Notes: generated by a model not told the origin, from the letters alone. A stretch of DNA of 64,000 nt from an uncultured Muribaculaceae bacterium (GCA_910578385.1 CAJTQV010000012.1:46095-110094), one strand, 5' to 3'. Counted from the stretch's first letter, positions 33,811-44,749 are shown. A program made the numbers and translations.

Positions 33811-36054
33811 ATGATTGAAGTAATCGACAAGGGAGTGTATCTCCTCAACGGAAAGGAATTCGCGGCCGACGCGCAGGGTCTTCCCGCGCCCGACGAGGCA
33901 CGCGAGAACACTATCACCTATGGCATTCTGCGCGCCCACGATGCGGATGGTTCCAAGGGAAACAAGATGCGCATCAAGTTCGATGCCATGATGTCGCACG
34001 ACATTACTTATGTCGGCATCATCCAGACAGCCCGTGCCTCGGGTCTTGAGAAATTCCCCATTCCCTATGCGATGACCAACTGCCACAACTCGCTTTGCGC
34101 CGTGGGTGGTACAATCAACGAGGATGACCACGTGTTCGGTCTTTCGGCCGCAAAGAAATATGGCGGTATCTACGTTCCCGCCAACCAGGCTGTGATCCAC
34201 CAGTATGCCCGCGAGGCGATGGTGAAGTGCGGCAACATGATTCTCGGTTCTGACAGCCACACCCGTTATGGCTCGCTCGGCAACATGGGTGTAGGCGAAG
34301 GCGGCGGTGAGCTTGTAAAGCAGCTCCTCAGCAACACATGGGACATTAACGCGCCCGAGGTTGTGCTTGTATGGCTGGAGGGTACTCCCGCCAAGGGTAT
34401 CGGTCCCCACGACGTGGCCATCTCGCTCGTGAAGGCTGTGTTCGACAGCGGCTTTGTGAAGAACAAGGTGCTTGAGTTCGCTGGCCCCGGTGTGAAGAAC
34501 CTTCCCATCGACTTCCGTAACGGCATCGACATCATGACCACAGAGACAACCTGCCTCAGCTCTATCTGGGTGACTGACGAGGAGGTTGAGAACCACTACC
34601 GCATCCATGGCCGTCCCGAGGACTACAAGGAACTGAAACCGGGCGACGTGGCATACTATGACGGCATGATCCGAATCGACCTCTCCAAGCAGGAGTCTAT
34701 GATTGCTCTGCCGTTCCATCCCTCCAACGCATACTCTATCCATGAGCTTCAGGCCGATCCCGAGCGCATTCTTCGCGAGGTTGAGGAGGACGCACGCAAC
34801 CGTTTCGGTGACCAGATAGACATTGACCTCGTGGGCAAGATACAGAACGGCAAGGTTATGGCCGACCAGGGTATCATAGCCGGTTGCTCGGGTGGTACAT
34901 ACGACAACCTCGCTGAGGCTGCCTCTATCCTCAAGGACAAGTCTGTCGGCAACGGCTACTTCACTATCTCAGCATATCCGCAGTCTGTACCTGTTTACAT
35001 GGCTACTACCCGCGACGGCATAGCCGAGGAGCTTCTTGAGGCCGGCGTGGTTATCAAGCCCGCTTTCTGCGGTCCCTGCTTCGGCGCAGGTGACGTGCCC
35101 TCGAACAACGGTCTTTCTATCCGTCATACTACCCGTAACTTCCCCAACCGCGAGGGTTCGAAACCGGGTCAGGGTCAGATCTCGCTCGTGGCTCTTATGG
35201 ATGCACGTTCCATCGCTGCCACAGCTGCCAACGGTGGTGTGATTACTGCTGCGACCGACGTGGAATACAGCAACGGTCACAATCCCTACAAGTTCGATGA
35301 GAGAATCTACGAGCGTCGCGTGTTCAACGGCTTCGGCAAGGAGGATGCTTCTGTCGAACTCCGTTACGGACCCAACATCAAGGACTGGCCCAAGATGTAT
35401 CCTATGCAGGAGAACATGCTTCTCGAACTTGCGGCTGTCATCCATGATCCTGTCACCACAACCGATGAGCTTATCCCTTCGGGCGAGACCTCAAGCTACC
35501 GCTCGAACCCGCTGAAGCTCTCTGAGTTCGCGCTCTCTCGTCGCGTTCCCGAGTATGTAGGCATCAGCAAGCGCATCCAGAAGGAAGACATCGAGCGTCG
35601 CGAAGGCAAGTGTCCCGAGCACGTGGAGAAGGTACTTGCGAAGGTTGGTGCTTCTGCCGCTGATACTTCATTCGGCTCATGTGTGTTCGCCAACCGTCCC
35701 GGCGACGGTTCAGCCCGCGAGCAGGCAGCAAGCTGCCAGAAGGTGCTCGGTGGTGACGCCAACATCTGCTACGAGTACGCTACCAAGCGTTACCGCTCGA
35801 ACTGCATCAACTGGGGTATCGTGCCTTTCACCATCTCGAAGGAGACTCCGTTCGACTACCAGCCCGGCGACTACGTGTTAGTGCCCGGTATCCGCGACGC
35901 CATTCTCTCCGGTAAGGAGGAGGCCGATGCAAAGGTCATCACTGCCGACGGTGTGAAGGACATCAAGCTTCATTTCAGCAACCTCACCCCCGGTGAGCGC
36001 CAGATTCTGGCCGACGGCTGTCTGATGAACTACTATGCAAACCAGTGCAAGTAA
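33811..36054 (+). CDS. acnA: Aconitate hydratase
   Basis: Isomerises citrate and isocitrate through a [4Fe-4S] cluster. The three cluster cysteines are recognisable as Cys359 (IAGCSGG), Cys420 and Cys423 (FCGPCFGAGD). SDSHTRYGSLGNMGVGEGG is a conserved substrate-binding segment, and the C-terminal swivel domain contains GSCVFANRPGDGSAREQAA. At 747 residues it is the Bacteroidetes/mitochondrial-like form. It is 76 nt downstream of the citrate lyase operon and 193 nt upstream of icd, so citrate-using enzymes are clustered. No citrate synthase is in the window. The exact gene symbol is uncertain. Confidence 0.93.
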   Translation: MIEVIDKGVYLLNGKEFAADAQGLPAPDEARENTITYGILRAHDADGSKGNKMRIKFDAMMSHDITYVGIIQTARASGLEKFPIPYAMTNCHNSLCAVGGTINEDDHVFGLSAAKKYGGIYVPANQAVIHQYAREAMVKCGNMILGSDSHTRYGSLGNMGVGEGGGELVKQLLSNTWDINAPEVVLVWLEGTPAKGIGPHDVAISLVKAVFDSGFVKNKVLEFAGPGVKNLPIDFRNGIDIMTTETTCLSSIWVTDEEVENHYRIHGRPEDYKELKPGDVAYYDGMIRIDLSKQESMIALPFHPSNAYSIHELQADPERILREVEEDARNRFGDQIDIDLVGKIQNGKVMADQGIIAGCSGGTYDNLAEAASILKDKSVGNGYFTISAYPQSVPVYMATTRDGIAEELLEAGVVIKPAFCGPCFGAGDVPSNNGLSIRHTTRNFPNREGSKPGQGQISLVALMDARSIAATAANGGVITAATDVEYSNGHNPYKFDERIYERRVFNGFGKEDASVELRYGPNIKDWPKMYPMQENMLLELAAVIHDPVTTTDELIPSGETSSYRSNPLKLSEFALSRRVPEYVGISKRIQKEDIERREGKCPEHVEKVLAKVGASAADTSFGSCVFANRPGDGSAREQAASCQKVLGGDANICYEYATKRYRSNCINWGIVPFTISKETPFDYQPGDYVLVPGIRDAILSGKEEADAKVITADGVKDIKLHFSNLTPGERQILADGCLMNYYANQCK

Positions 36055-36110
36055 TCAAACAGGAGTAGCAAAAGAGAACAAAGAAATTTAATAGGTTGAG
36101 TCATTCGGTC

Positions 36111-36173
36111 GGGGAGACCGGGGCAACAGTGTTTTTAAGTTTGCATGGGTCTGACTGAGTCCCGGTTTCCCCA
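36111..36173 (+). other. Inverted repeat with internal -7-like box between acnA and icd
   Basis: GGGGAGACCGGG (36111-36122) can pair with CCCGGTTTCCCC (36161-36172) through 12 bp including one G-U. The 38-nt loop contains TAAGTTTG (36136-36143), a -7-like element 105 nt before icd. It may be a terminator/attenuator after acnA combined with an icd promoter; no -33 box is evident. Confidence 0.4.
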
Positions 36174-36247
36174 GCCATTAAAAGTGCAATATATGACCCG
36201 ACCGGCAAGAAAATAAATTCAAAACTTTAAATTCTATAATACCTATC

Positions 36248-37459
36248 ATGAAAAAGATTCAGATGACAACTCCCCTCGTGGAGATGGACGGTGACGAGAT
36301 GACACGCATCCTCTGGCAAATGATCAAGGATGAACTCATTCTTCCTTTCGTTGACCTCAAAGCCGAATACTATGACCTCGGTCTTGAGGAGCGCGACAAA
36401 ACTGAAGACCGCGTCACTATCGAGGCTGCCGAAGCTACAAAGAAATATGGCGTGGCTGTGAAGTGTGCTACTATCACTCCCAACACTGCCCGTATGTCGG
36501 AGTACAACCTCCACCAGATGTGGAAGAGCCCCAACGGCACTATCCGTAGCATCCTCGACGGTACTGTGTTCCGCACACCTATCACCATCCCCTCGATCAA
36601 GCCCGCAGTGAAGAGCTGGCAGAAACCCATCACCATTGCCCGTCATGCCTACGGAGACGTTTACAAGAACGTCGAGATCCGCGCTGAGCAGGCAGGTGTG
36701 GCAAAACTCGTCTTCGAGGGTGCCGACGGCCAGCGCGAGGAAGTTGTGATTCACGAGTTCAAAGGTCCCGGCGTTATCCAGGGCCAGCACAATACTGACA
36801 AGTCTATCAGCTCATTCGCACACTCTTGCTTCAAGTTCGCTATCGACACCAAGCAGGACGTATGGTTCTCTACCAAGGACACCATCTCGAAGAAGTACGA
36901 TGCTCGTTTCCGCGAGATCTTCGACGAGGTGTTCGAGCAGTACAAGGCTGACTTCGAGCGTCTCGGCCTCGAATACTTCTACACTCTCATCGACGACGCG
37001 GTTGCACGTGTGATCCGCAGCGAGGGTGGCTTCATCTGGGCTTGCAAGAACTATGACGGCGACGTTATGTCTGACATGGTATCGACAGCTTTCGGTTCTC
37101 TGGCCATGATGACCTCTGTTCTCGTTTCTCCCGACGGCAAGTACGAGTATGAGGCAGCTCACGGTACAGTTACACGTCACTACTACAAGCACCTCAAGGG
37201 TGAGGAGACTTCGACCAACTCGATGGCTACCATCTTCGCATGGTCAGGCGCGCTCCGCAAGCGTGGAGAACTCGACGGTCTTCCCGAGCTCATCAACTTC
37301 GCGAACCAGCTTGAGGATGCCTGCTTCGACACACTCAACGAGGGTGTGGTTACAAAGGACCTCGTGAACCTCATGCAGGGTGTTACTCCGAGAGCAGTCA
37401 ACTCTCGCGACTTCCTCCTCGAAATCCGCAAGCGCCTCGAAAAGCGCCTCAACGCCTGA
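36248..37459 (+). CDS. icd: NADP-dependent isocitrate dehydrogenase (eukaryote-like type)
   Basis: Oxidatively decarboxylates isocitrate to 2-oxoglutarate with NADP+. The 403-residue protein is the homodimeric eukaryote-like form: VEMDGDEMTRILW at the N-terminus, the substrate segment KSPNGTIRSILDG, metal ligands in LIDDAVARVIRSEGG and NYDGDVMSDMV, and the NADP-binding EAAHGTVTRHYYKH. Together with aconitase it supplies 2-oxoglutarate for glutamate and NADPH. It ends 6 nt before a perfect 29-bp palindrome. Confidence 0.96.
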   Translation: MKKIQMTTPLVEMDGDEMTRILWQMIKDELILPFVDLKAEYYDLGLEERDKTEDRVTIEAAEATKKYGVAVKCATITPNTARMSEYNLHQMWKSPNGTIRSILDGTVFRTPITIPSIKPAVKSWQKPITIARHAYGDVYKNVEIRAEQAGVAKLVFEGADGQREEVVIHEFKGPGVIQGQHNTDKSISSFAHSCFKFAIDTKQDVWFSTKDTISKKYDARFREIFDEVFEQYKADFERLGLEYFYTLIDDAVARVIRSEGGFIWACKNYDGDVMSDMVSTAFGSLAMMTSVLVSPDGKYEYEAAHGTVTRHYYKHLKGEETSTNSMATIFAWSGALRKRGELDGLPELINFANQLEDACFDTLNEGVVTKDLVNLMQGVTPRAVNSRDFLLEIRKRLEKRLNA

Positions 37460-37465
37460 TAACCC

Positions 37466-37525
37466 GGGCAATCGCATAGAAAGGGTTCGGAATCGAGATT
37501 CCGAACCCTTTCTATGCGATTGCCC
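37466..37525. terminator. 29-bp perfect palindrome between icd and the NfnB-like gene
   Basis: Left arm 37466-37494 and right arm 37497-37525 are exact reverse complements with a 2-nt centre. It sits between convergent genes, six bases after the icd stop, and is the longest perfect inverted repeat seen in the window. Presumably it is a bidirectional terminator, although no strong T tract follows. Confidence 0.8.
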
Positions 37526-37532
37526 TAACAAA

Positions 37533-37632
37533 CTTAATCCTGATTACTCCCGATTACTCGGGTCTACTCGAGATTACTCGAGATTTATCGGGATTAATCC
37601 CCCTAAATCCCGAGCAATCCCAATTAATCCCG
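37533..37632. repeat. Degenerate 10-bp tandem array
   Basis: Ten consecutive 10-bp units keep exact phase over 100 bp: for example ATTACTCCCG, ATTACTCGGG, ATTACTCGAG, ATTAATCCCC, ATTAATCCCG. Units share ATTA(C/A)TC followed by a variable C/G triplet. It starts 7 bp after the 29-bp palindrome and ends 20 bp before the stop of the minus-strand oxidoreductase gene. Confidence 0.85.
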
Positions 37633-37652
37633 TCACAACAGGCCAAGATTTG

Positions 37653-39164
37653 TCAAATCCGGATCTCGCCCATAGCCTTCTCAAAAGCCGCAGCCATCGA
37701 GGCGGCCGCCCTCCGGCCGTCTCCCATAGCGAGAATCACTGTAGCCGGGCCCCGCACAATATCTCCTCCGGCATATATCGCCGAGGCCGATGACTTCATC
37801 GAGGTCTCGTCGACGACAATCTCTCCCTTGCGGTTCATTGCCACGCCTTCGAGCTTTATCGGAGTGTTGGGCAGATAGCCTACGCTCTCAACCACAAGGT
37901 CAACCTCAATTTCTTCGATAGCCCCCTCGATGGGACGGGGACTGCGGCGTCCCGATTCATCCGGCTCTCCAAGTTCCATCTTCTGAACACGCATGGCGCG
38001 TAAATAGCCTCGCTCGTCAGCCAGATATTCAACCGGATTGCTGAGCATCATGAACTCCACGCCCTCTTCGCGTGCGTGTCGTATTTCCTCGGCACGCGCC
38101 GGCATCTCATCAAGACCACGGCGATAAACCAGCATGGCCCGCTCAGCTCCCATCCTGACTGCGAAGCGTACTGCATCAATAGCGGTGTTTCCTCCGCCGA
38201 TAACAGCGACTCTCTTCCCTTCGGGCAAAACTCCGTTGGTGCCGAATATGCTTGGTCCGAGGCAGTTCAAACGTATAAGGTACTCGTTGGCGGTCATCAC
38301 GCCGGGCAAGTTCTCACCTGGAATACCCATGAATCTCGGTTTACCGGCACCGGTGGCTATGTATATTCCCTTGAAGCCCTGTTCGAACAGCTCGCGGTAC
38401 GTGTAGGTCGCGCCAACAAGAGCGTCTTTGCGGAATTCCACACCCATTTTGCGGAGCTTTCCTATCTCATGGTCAACAATCTCGTTGGGAAGGCAGAATT
38501 CCGGTATTCCATACTTGAGCACGCCGCCAAACTGGCTCAGTGCCTCGAATACTGTCACACCGTATCCCCGTCTGCACATATCGCCGGCAAACGCGAGTCC
38601 CGAGGGTCCACTGCCGACCACAGCAACCTTGATAGGGTAGAACTGTCTCGGTGTGTCGGTCTGGCTCTCTTCAGCTGCCTTGCGCCGTTCCGATGGCACA
38701 TAGCCTGTGATCTGGCGTTCGAAGTCGGCCGCGAAACGTTCCAGATGGCCAATCGCCACCGGCTCTTTCTTCATTTTATTGTAGATGCACGATGCCTCGC
38801 ACTGGTTTTCCTGCGGACATACGCGACCGCAAACAGCCGGAAGTACCGTCGTGCGGTTGAGCACCTTGATGGCCTCGGGATATTCGCGGCGTTCTATATT
38901 CTTTATAAATCCCGGAATATCATTGTGCACCGGACATCCTTTTATGCAGCCCGGATCAGGACAATCAAGGCAACGTGTGGCTTCGAGCACAGCCTGTTCG
39001 AGGCTCAGGCCCTCGTTTACCTCACGCTGTGTCCTGACACGGTAATCTGCATCAAGTTCCGGCATCTTTACGCGAGGTATCGCCGTGCGTTCCTTGGGAG
39101 TCATGGCAGCGCGAAGCTCAACACGCCATTCCACGCTTCTGTCAGTCTTGAAATTCTGGTTCAT
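37653..39164 (-). CDS. NfnB/GltD-like NADPH oxidoreductase
   Basis: A 503-residue flavoprotein of the glutamate synthase small-subunit family. The N-terminal Fe-S domain has RCLDCPDPGCIKGCP and CGRVCPQENQCEASC. It is followed by two Rossmann folds: VAVVGSGPSGLAFAGD for FAD and VAVIGGGNTAIDA for NADPH, and a C-terminal IYAGGDIVRGPATVI. No GltB large subunit is present; instead the gene overlaps by 4 nt a FAD/NAD-binding [2Fe-2S] subunit. That pairing is typical of NfnAB (ferredoxin-NADP transhydrogenase) or sulfide dehydrogenase SudAB. NfnB is my preferred reading. Confidence 0.85.
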   Translation of the reverse strand: MNQNFKTDRSVEWRVELRAAMTPKERTAIPRVKMPELDADYRVRTQREVNEGLSLEQAVLEATRCLDCPDPGCIKGCPVHNDIPGFIKNIERREYPEAIKVLNRTTVLPAVCGRVCPQENQCEASCIYNKMKKEPVAIGHLERFAADFERQITGYVPSERRKAAEESQTDTPRQFYPIKVAVVGSGPSGLAFAGDMCRRGYGVTVFEALSQFGGVLKYGIPEFCLPNEIVDHEIGKLRKMGVEFRKDALVGATYTYRELFEQGFKGIYIATGAGKPRFMGIPGENLPGVMTANEYLIRLNCLGPSIFGTNGVLPEGKRVAVIGGGNTAIDAVRFAVRMGAERAMLVYRRGLDEMPARAEEIRHAREEGVEFMMLSNPVEYLADERGYLRAMRVQKMELGEPDESGRRSPRPIEGAIEEIEVDLVVESVGYLPNTPIKLEGVAMNRKGEIVVDETSMKSSASAIYAGGDIVRGPATVILAMGDGRRAAASMAAAFEKAMGEIRI

Positions 39165-39922
39165 ACGAATAATCTCTGACGGTTGAACATCTGGTCAAAG
39201 TCAACTTGGTGCGCATCGAAAATAGGACCATCCGTACATGTCTGTTTCCGCTCGCCGCCCACAATTACACGGCAAATACCGCAGAGTCCGATTCCATCAA
39301 TCATGAGCATGTTGAGTATGCACTCGGCGGGAATGCCCCGTTCCTTGGTCTCGTTGGCGAGGCGCTTCATCATCAGCGTCGGTCCTGACATCAGCACCTT
39401 GTCGATTGGCTCTGTGGCCACGAAATTGATTGCGCTTTCAAGCATGTTGTCGTCCGATACGGTTACAACCGCATCGCAGTCACGCTGTATCTCGTTGAGC
39501 AGGCATTGCGTGCGAGACGACTGTTCCGACAATACTGCCTTTACCTTGCAGCCTTTCTCTTTCGCCGCACGTATCAGGGGAAGCAATGGAACCACTCCGG
39601 CACCGTCTCCGAAGAAAAGTATGCGCGATTCCGGCTCTATTACCGCCGGATGTCCTAATGGCCCGAGCAAGTCGGGAAGACTTTCGCCTACTTCTATCAT
39701 GGACAGTATCTCATCCAGTCCGTCTGCCCTGTGTATAATGATGTCAATAGATCCCTCCTCGCGGTTGGCATCGATAATGGAGAATGGAATGCGGTGACCG
39801 TCTGTGCGGAACTTCACGATCACGAAATGCCCCGGTTCATACTTGGCGGCGATTACCGGATTAAGAATCCGCACGCGCGCCGTCTTCTCCGAATAAGGCT
39901 CAATTTTCAGTATTTCATTCAT
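39161..39922 (-). CDS. NfnA-like FAD/NAD(H)-binding [2Fe-2S] subunit
   Basis: A 253-residue protein of the dihydroorotate dehydrogenase electron-transfer / ferredoxin-NADP reductase family. The FAD-binding barrel lies at about 1-95 (GHFVIVKFRTDGHRIPFSI), an NAD(P)-binding region at about 100-215 (ILFFGDGAGVVPLLPLIRAA), and a C-terminal [2Fe-2S] cluster at LCGICRVIVGGERKQTC. It is cotranscribed with and overlaps the NfnB-like gene. The pair would couple NAD(H), NADP(H) and ferredoxin; electron bifurcation is inferred from the family. Confidence 0.82.
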   Translation of the reverse strand: MNEILKIEPYSEKTARVRILNPVIAAKYEPGHFVIVKFRTDGHRIPFSIIDANREEGSIDIIIHRADGLDEILSMIEVGESLPDLLGPLGHPAVIEPESRILFFGDGAGVVPLLPLIRAAKEKGCKVKAVLSEQSSRTQCLLNEIQRDCDAVVTVSDDNMLESAINFVATEPIDKVLMSGPTLMMKRLANETKERGIPAECILNMLMIDGIGLCGICRVIVGGERKQTCTDGPIFDAHQVDFDQMFNRQRLFV

Positions 39923-39983
39923 GGTGTGTATTCAGATTTAGACTTCTGGCTTCGACACGCAATGTGCGAGCCGAGATAGATTA

Positions 39984-40014
39984 CAAAAATAAGACAAAAC
40001 TTCGAGAAACCAAA
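39984..40014 (-). promoter_or_regulatory. Promoter of the NfnAB-like operon
   Basis: The minus strand has TTTG (40011-40014), a 19-nt spacer and TATTTTTG (39984-39991), full consensus. The leader is about 58 nt. Confidence 0.75.
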
Positions 40015-40050
40015 ATCAAAAAATTATTCCGAAGATTTATAGCCGATTTT

Positions 40051-40081
40051 TTTGATTTACGGAATAAAAACAGTAACTTTG
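40051..40081 (+). promoter_or_regulatory. Promoter of the lipoprotein gene
   Basis: TTTG (40051-40054), a 19-nt spacer and TAACTTTG (40074-40081) give a full consensus match, about 93 nt of leader before the ATG at 40178. It is divergent from the NfnAB promoter. Confidence 0.75.
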
Positions 40082-40177
40082 TCATGCGGACTATAAGTTT
40101 TTGCTTGTCTATTACCTGTAATGCACACAGCAAATACAACATTTTTTGAAAGTTGAATTATTAACCAAATAAAAACA

Positions 40178-41101
40178 ATGAAAAAAACTTTACGCATGGC
40201 GGGCGCTTTCGCGCTCTGCGCCGTAATGGTACCTGCTGTCACCTCATGTGGTGACGACAACGATGAACCCGGCAACGGCGGAAGTGCCGTAGTTATGGAT
40301 GGCACACGTCTCACATCAATCAACAATGCCCTCATACAGTACGACAGCGAGGGACGCGTGGCTCGTTTCGGTAGCCGGAGCGACTACGGAGAGATTGATT
40401 ACCGTAACGGTATCCTCCATCTTTCCGATGATGACGAATACGGGGATATGAATGTCCGTTTCAACGGTGCCGGCTATATTTCGCAACTTTCACAGGATTG
40501 GGATTACGAGGACGACGGCGAACGTTGGCAGGGTAGTGGCAAGGCTACATTCTCATACGATGGCGACGGTCATCTCGTGAAAGTGAACATATCCTCTTCC
40601 GAAAGCTATCGTGACTATGAAGATGGCGAATCGGGAAAATATACCGAGGAATATACCGTAGATCTCAGCTGGCGCAACGGTAATCTCATGACCATCACCC
40701 AGCGCGGAGAGGAAAATGAGGATGGCGACAGAGAGAGATGGGAAGAGGTGTATGACCTGACATACAATCTGCAGGAGAACCGTTATCTCCAGCCCACAAT
40801 TTCCCAGTTCGAGAGCATCCTCGATGAGTCTGAGTACACCATTCTTGCTTGTGCAGGCCTGTTCGGCATAGGTTCCGAGCTTCTTCCGTCGAAGATTGTA
40901 GAGAGCGATGATGACGGTTATACCCACACAACCAACCTCACGTTCAACCTCAACGCAAACGGAACAATCGCCAGCGAGCGCGACAATTACAACACCTACA
41001 TCTACGGATACAGCGACGCTCCCGACACCCGTGCGGCAGCCGAATTCCCCAAATCAAAGAAAGCCGGCCTCTTCCGCACTCACCGCAATGCCCGCCGCTG
41101 A
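40178..41101 (+). CDS. Bacteroidales lipoprotein (DUF4595-like)
   Basis: A 307-residue predicted lipoprotein: basic N-terminus, hydrophobic stretch and lipobox AVTSC with Cys at about residue 24, followed by the acidic GDDNDEPGN linker that often directs surface exposure in this phylum. The body is repetitive beta-strand sequence with short YDSEGRVARF, YDGDGHLVKV and LNANGTIAS units, resembling DUF4595-type or RHS-like beta repeats. Very Asp/Glu-rich. Function unknown. It is monocistronic, with promoter and terminator visible. Confidence 0.7.
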   Translation: MKKTLRMAGAFALCAVMVPAVTSCGDDNDEPGNGGSAVVMDGTRLTSINNALIQYDSEGRVARFGSRSDYGEIDYRNGILHLSDDDEYGDMNVRFNGAGYISQLSQDWDYEDDGERWQGSGKATFSYDGDGHLVKVNISSSESYRDYEDGESGKYTEEYTVDLSWRNGNLMTITQRGEENEDGDRERWEEVYDLTYNLQENRYLQPTISQFESILDESEYTILACAGLFGIGSELLPSKIVESDDDGYTHTTNLTFNLNANGTIASERDNYNTYIYGYSDAPDTRAAAEFPKSKKAGLFRTHRNARR

Positions 41102-41170
41102 CCCCATCGGCCTGACCGCCAAAATGACCCAAGTCATCATCTCGGCATAAGCAAAGACAGATGCCTGAAC

Positions 41171-41205
41171 AAAAAGAGAGAGACGCTAAGCGTCTCTCTC
41201 TTTTT
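41171..41205. terminator. Bidirectional terminator between lipoprotein gene and dnaK
   Basis: A 16-bp perfect stem (41171-41186 with 41190-41205) with a 3-nt loop. Its arms carry A5 and T5 ends, so it gives a T tract in both directions. Confidence 0.85.
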
Positions 41206-41232
41206 GCGTAATATACTTTTCTATATGTCAGT

Positions 41233-43134
<1,902 letters not shown>

Positions 43135-43480
43135 GATTCTTTTTATAATTTAATTTGTTAATATTTCTATCGTCTTGACACCTTTATTATAATAGGTGTT
43201 ATAACAGGGTGCCGGGGGAGTGCTGCGTTGAACCTTGGTTCTTCAGCCCTCACTATCTTATTAACAAATTACATGCTAAATGGATTATTGCATACCCAAT
43301 CATTTTAAAATTATTTGTAAATAACAGTATCTCAGTTTGCTACGCTTCCGGTATCAGCTCTTTGACATGTGCCACACCCGTGCCATTTATGACATTTCCG
43401 CAAATTAATCTCTTAAAATTCCTAAAAACTCGCAGATTTTAATTAATTTTGTAGCCTATTTAAAGAATGACCATATAAAT
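43135..43480. other. Divergent intergenic region dnaK / spt
   Basis: These 346 bp hold no gene I can support. A 6-bp inverted repeat ACACCT-N10-AGGTGT with an all-A/T spacer lies at 43178-43199, about 45 nt upstream of dnaK, and could be an operator; it is not the CIRCE element. A -7-like TAATTTTG for spt is at 43444-43451. The rest is A/T-rich. Confidence 0.5.
43444..43451 (+). promoter_or_regulatory. Candidate -7 box for spt
   Basis: TAATTTTG lies 30 nt upstream of the spt ATG; no -33 TTTG at the right spacing. Confidence 0.4.
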
Positions 43481-44677
43481 ATGAAGCCCTTACAACAGAA
43501 ACTTTCGGCTTACGATGCCCCGCAGCGGGCAAAGGCGGCCGGTGTTTATCCCTACTTCCGAGCAATATCGAGCGAGCAGGACACAGAAGTCATGATGAAT
43601 GGCAAGAAGGTGCTCATGTTCGGCTCCAACAGCTACATGGGTCTCACCAACCATCCGAAAGTAATCGAGGCCGCGGTCGAGGCCACCAGAAAATATGGTA
43701 CAGGTCTCGCCGGTTCTCCGTTTCTGAACGGCACACTGACCATCCACAAGGACCTTGAGGCACGTCTTGCAGATTATGTCGGCAAGGAGGATGCCATGCT
43801 CTACTCCACAGGTTTTGGCGTGAACCTCGGTGTCGTGTCAATTCTCACAGGCCGTGAGGATTATGTGATACTTGACGAACAGGATCATGCCTCGATCATC
43901 GAGGGTCGCCGTCTGTCGTTTTCCAACTACCTGAAATATCGCCATAACGACATGTCTTCGCTTGAGACACAGCTCCGCAAGTGCGACCCCGACAAGGTGA
44001 AGCTCATTGTCACTGACGGTGTGTTCTCCATGGAGGGTGACGTGGCGAATCTGCCTGAGATAACACGTCTCGCCAAGCAATACAATGCGGCCGTCATGGT
44101 CGATGAGGCTCATGGCCTCGGAGTGTTCGGAGAGGGGGGCCGTGGCACATGCTTCCACTTCGGCGTTCAGGACGACGTAGACCTCATAATGGGTACGTTC
44201 TCGAAGTCGCTCGCATCTCTCGGTGGTTTCATAGCAGCCGACAAGGTCGTGACCAATTATCTGCGTCACCACTCGCGCTCATATATATTCACAGCTTCAA
44301 TCACCCCGGCATCGACTGCAGCTGTCAACGCTGCGCTCGACATCATTCTCGCCGAGCCGGAACGTCAGGAGCATCTTTGGGAAATCACCCACTTTGCCCT
44401 CGACAACTTCCGGGCAATGGGTTGCGAGATAGGTCACACATCCACGCCTATCATCCCGCTCTTCATCCGCGATGACTACAAGACATTCCACGTGACCCGC
44501 GACCTGCTCGACGAGGGTGTGTTTGTCAACCCCGTGGTCACTCCGGCGGTCGCGCCCCACGATACGCTCATACGCTACTCGCTCATGGCTACCCATACCA
44601 AGGAGCAGGTGGAGCGTTCGCTTGAGGCCATCGAGAAAGTGTTCCGCAAATACGGACTTCTCAACCAGAACAAGTAA
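43481..44677 (+). CDS. spt: Serine palmitoyltransferase
   Basis: A PLP-dependent alpha-oxoamine synthase condensing serine with an acyl-CoA to start sphingolipid synthesis, a hallmark of Bacteroidales membranes. The 398-residue protein has the substrate region MFGSNSYMGLTNHP, the DEQDHASIIEGRRLS segment, VMVDEAHGLGVFG, and the PLP-binding Lys242 in GTFSKSLASLGG. The relatives 2-amino-3-ketobutyrate CoA ligase and BioF share the fold, but the overall sequence, including AGVYPYFRAISSEQDTEVMM, fits the Bacteroides sphingolipid enzyme best. It has its own promoter region and a terminator. Confidence 0.88.
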   Translation: MKPLQQKLSAYDAPQRAKAAGVYPYFRAISSEQDTEVMMNGKKVLMFGSNSYMGLTNHPKVIEAAVEATRKYGTGLAGSPFLNGTLTIHKDLEARLADYVGKEDAMLYSTGFGVNLGVVSILTGREDYVILDEQDHASIIEGRRLSFSNYLKYRHNDMSSLETQLRKCDPDKVKLIVTDGVFSMEGDVANLPEITRLAKQYNAAVMVDEAHGLGVFGEGGRGTCFHFGVQDDVDLIMGTFSKSLASLGGFIAADKVVTNYLRHHSRSYIFTASITPASTAAVNAALDIILAEPERQEHLWEITHFALDNFRAMGCEIGHTSTPIIPLFIRDDYKTFHVTRDLLDEGVFVNPVVTPAVAPHDTLIRYSLMATHTKEQVERSLEAIEKVFRKYGLLNQNK

Positions 44678-44749
44678 TTTTCAATCCGCACCGCGCCGCT
44701 GCCAATGGCAGACGTGTGTCGGGAAGAGCATACATCCGGACAAAAGAGA

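Noticed and set aside
33652..34743. 363-codon open frame opposite acnA and the end of citCG
   Set aside because: It spans the boundary of two well-supported genes and their intergenic region; composition is that of a shadow frame.
37653..39164. Glutamate synthase small subunit GltD
   Set aside because: No GltB partner is adjacent; the overlapping FAD/[2Fe-2S] subunit gene fits NfnAB or SudAB better.
38076..39179. 367-codon open frame opposite the NfnB-like gene
   Set aside because: The minus-strand protein has FAD, NADPH and Fe-S motifs; the plus-strand frame has none.
43481..44677. 2-amino-3-ketobutyrate CoA ligase (Kbl)
   Set aside because: It shares the fold, but no threonine dehydrogenase gene is adjacent and the sequence resembles the Bacteroides serine palmitoyltransferase more closely.
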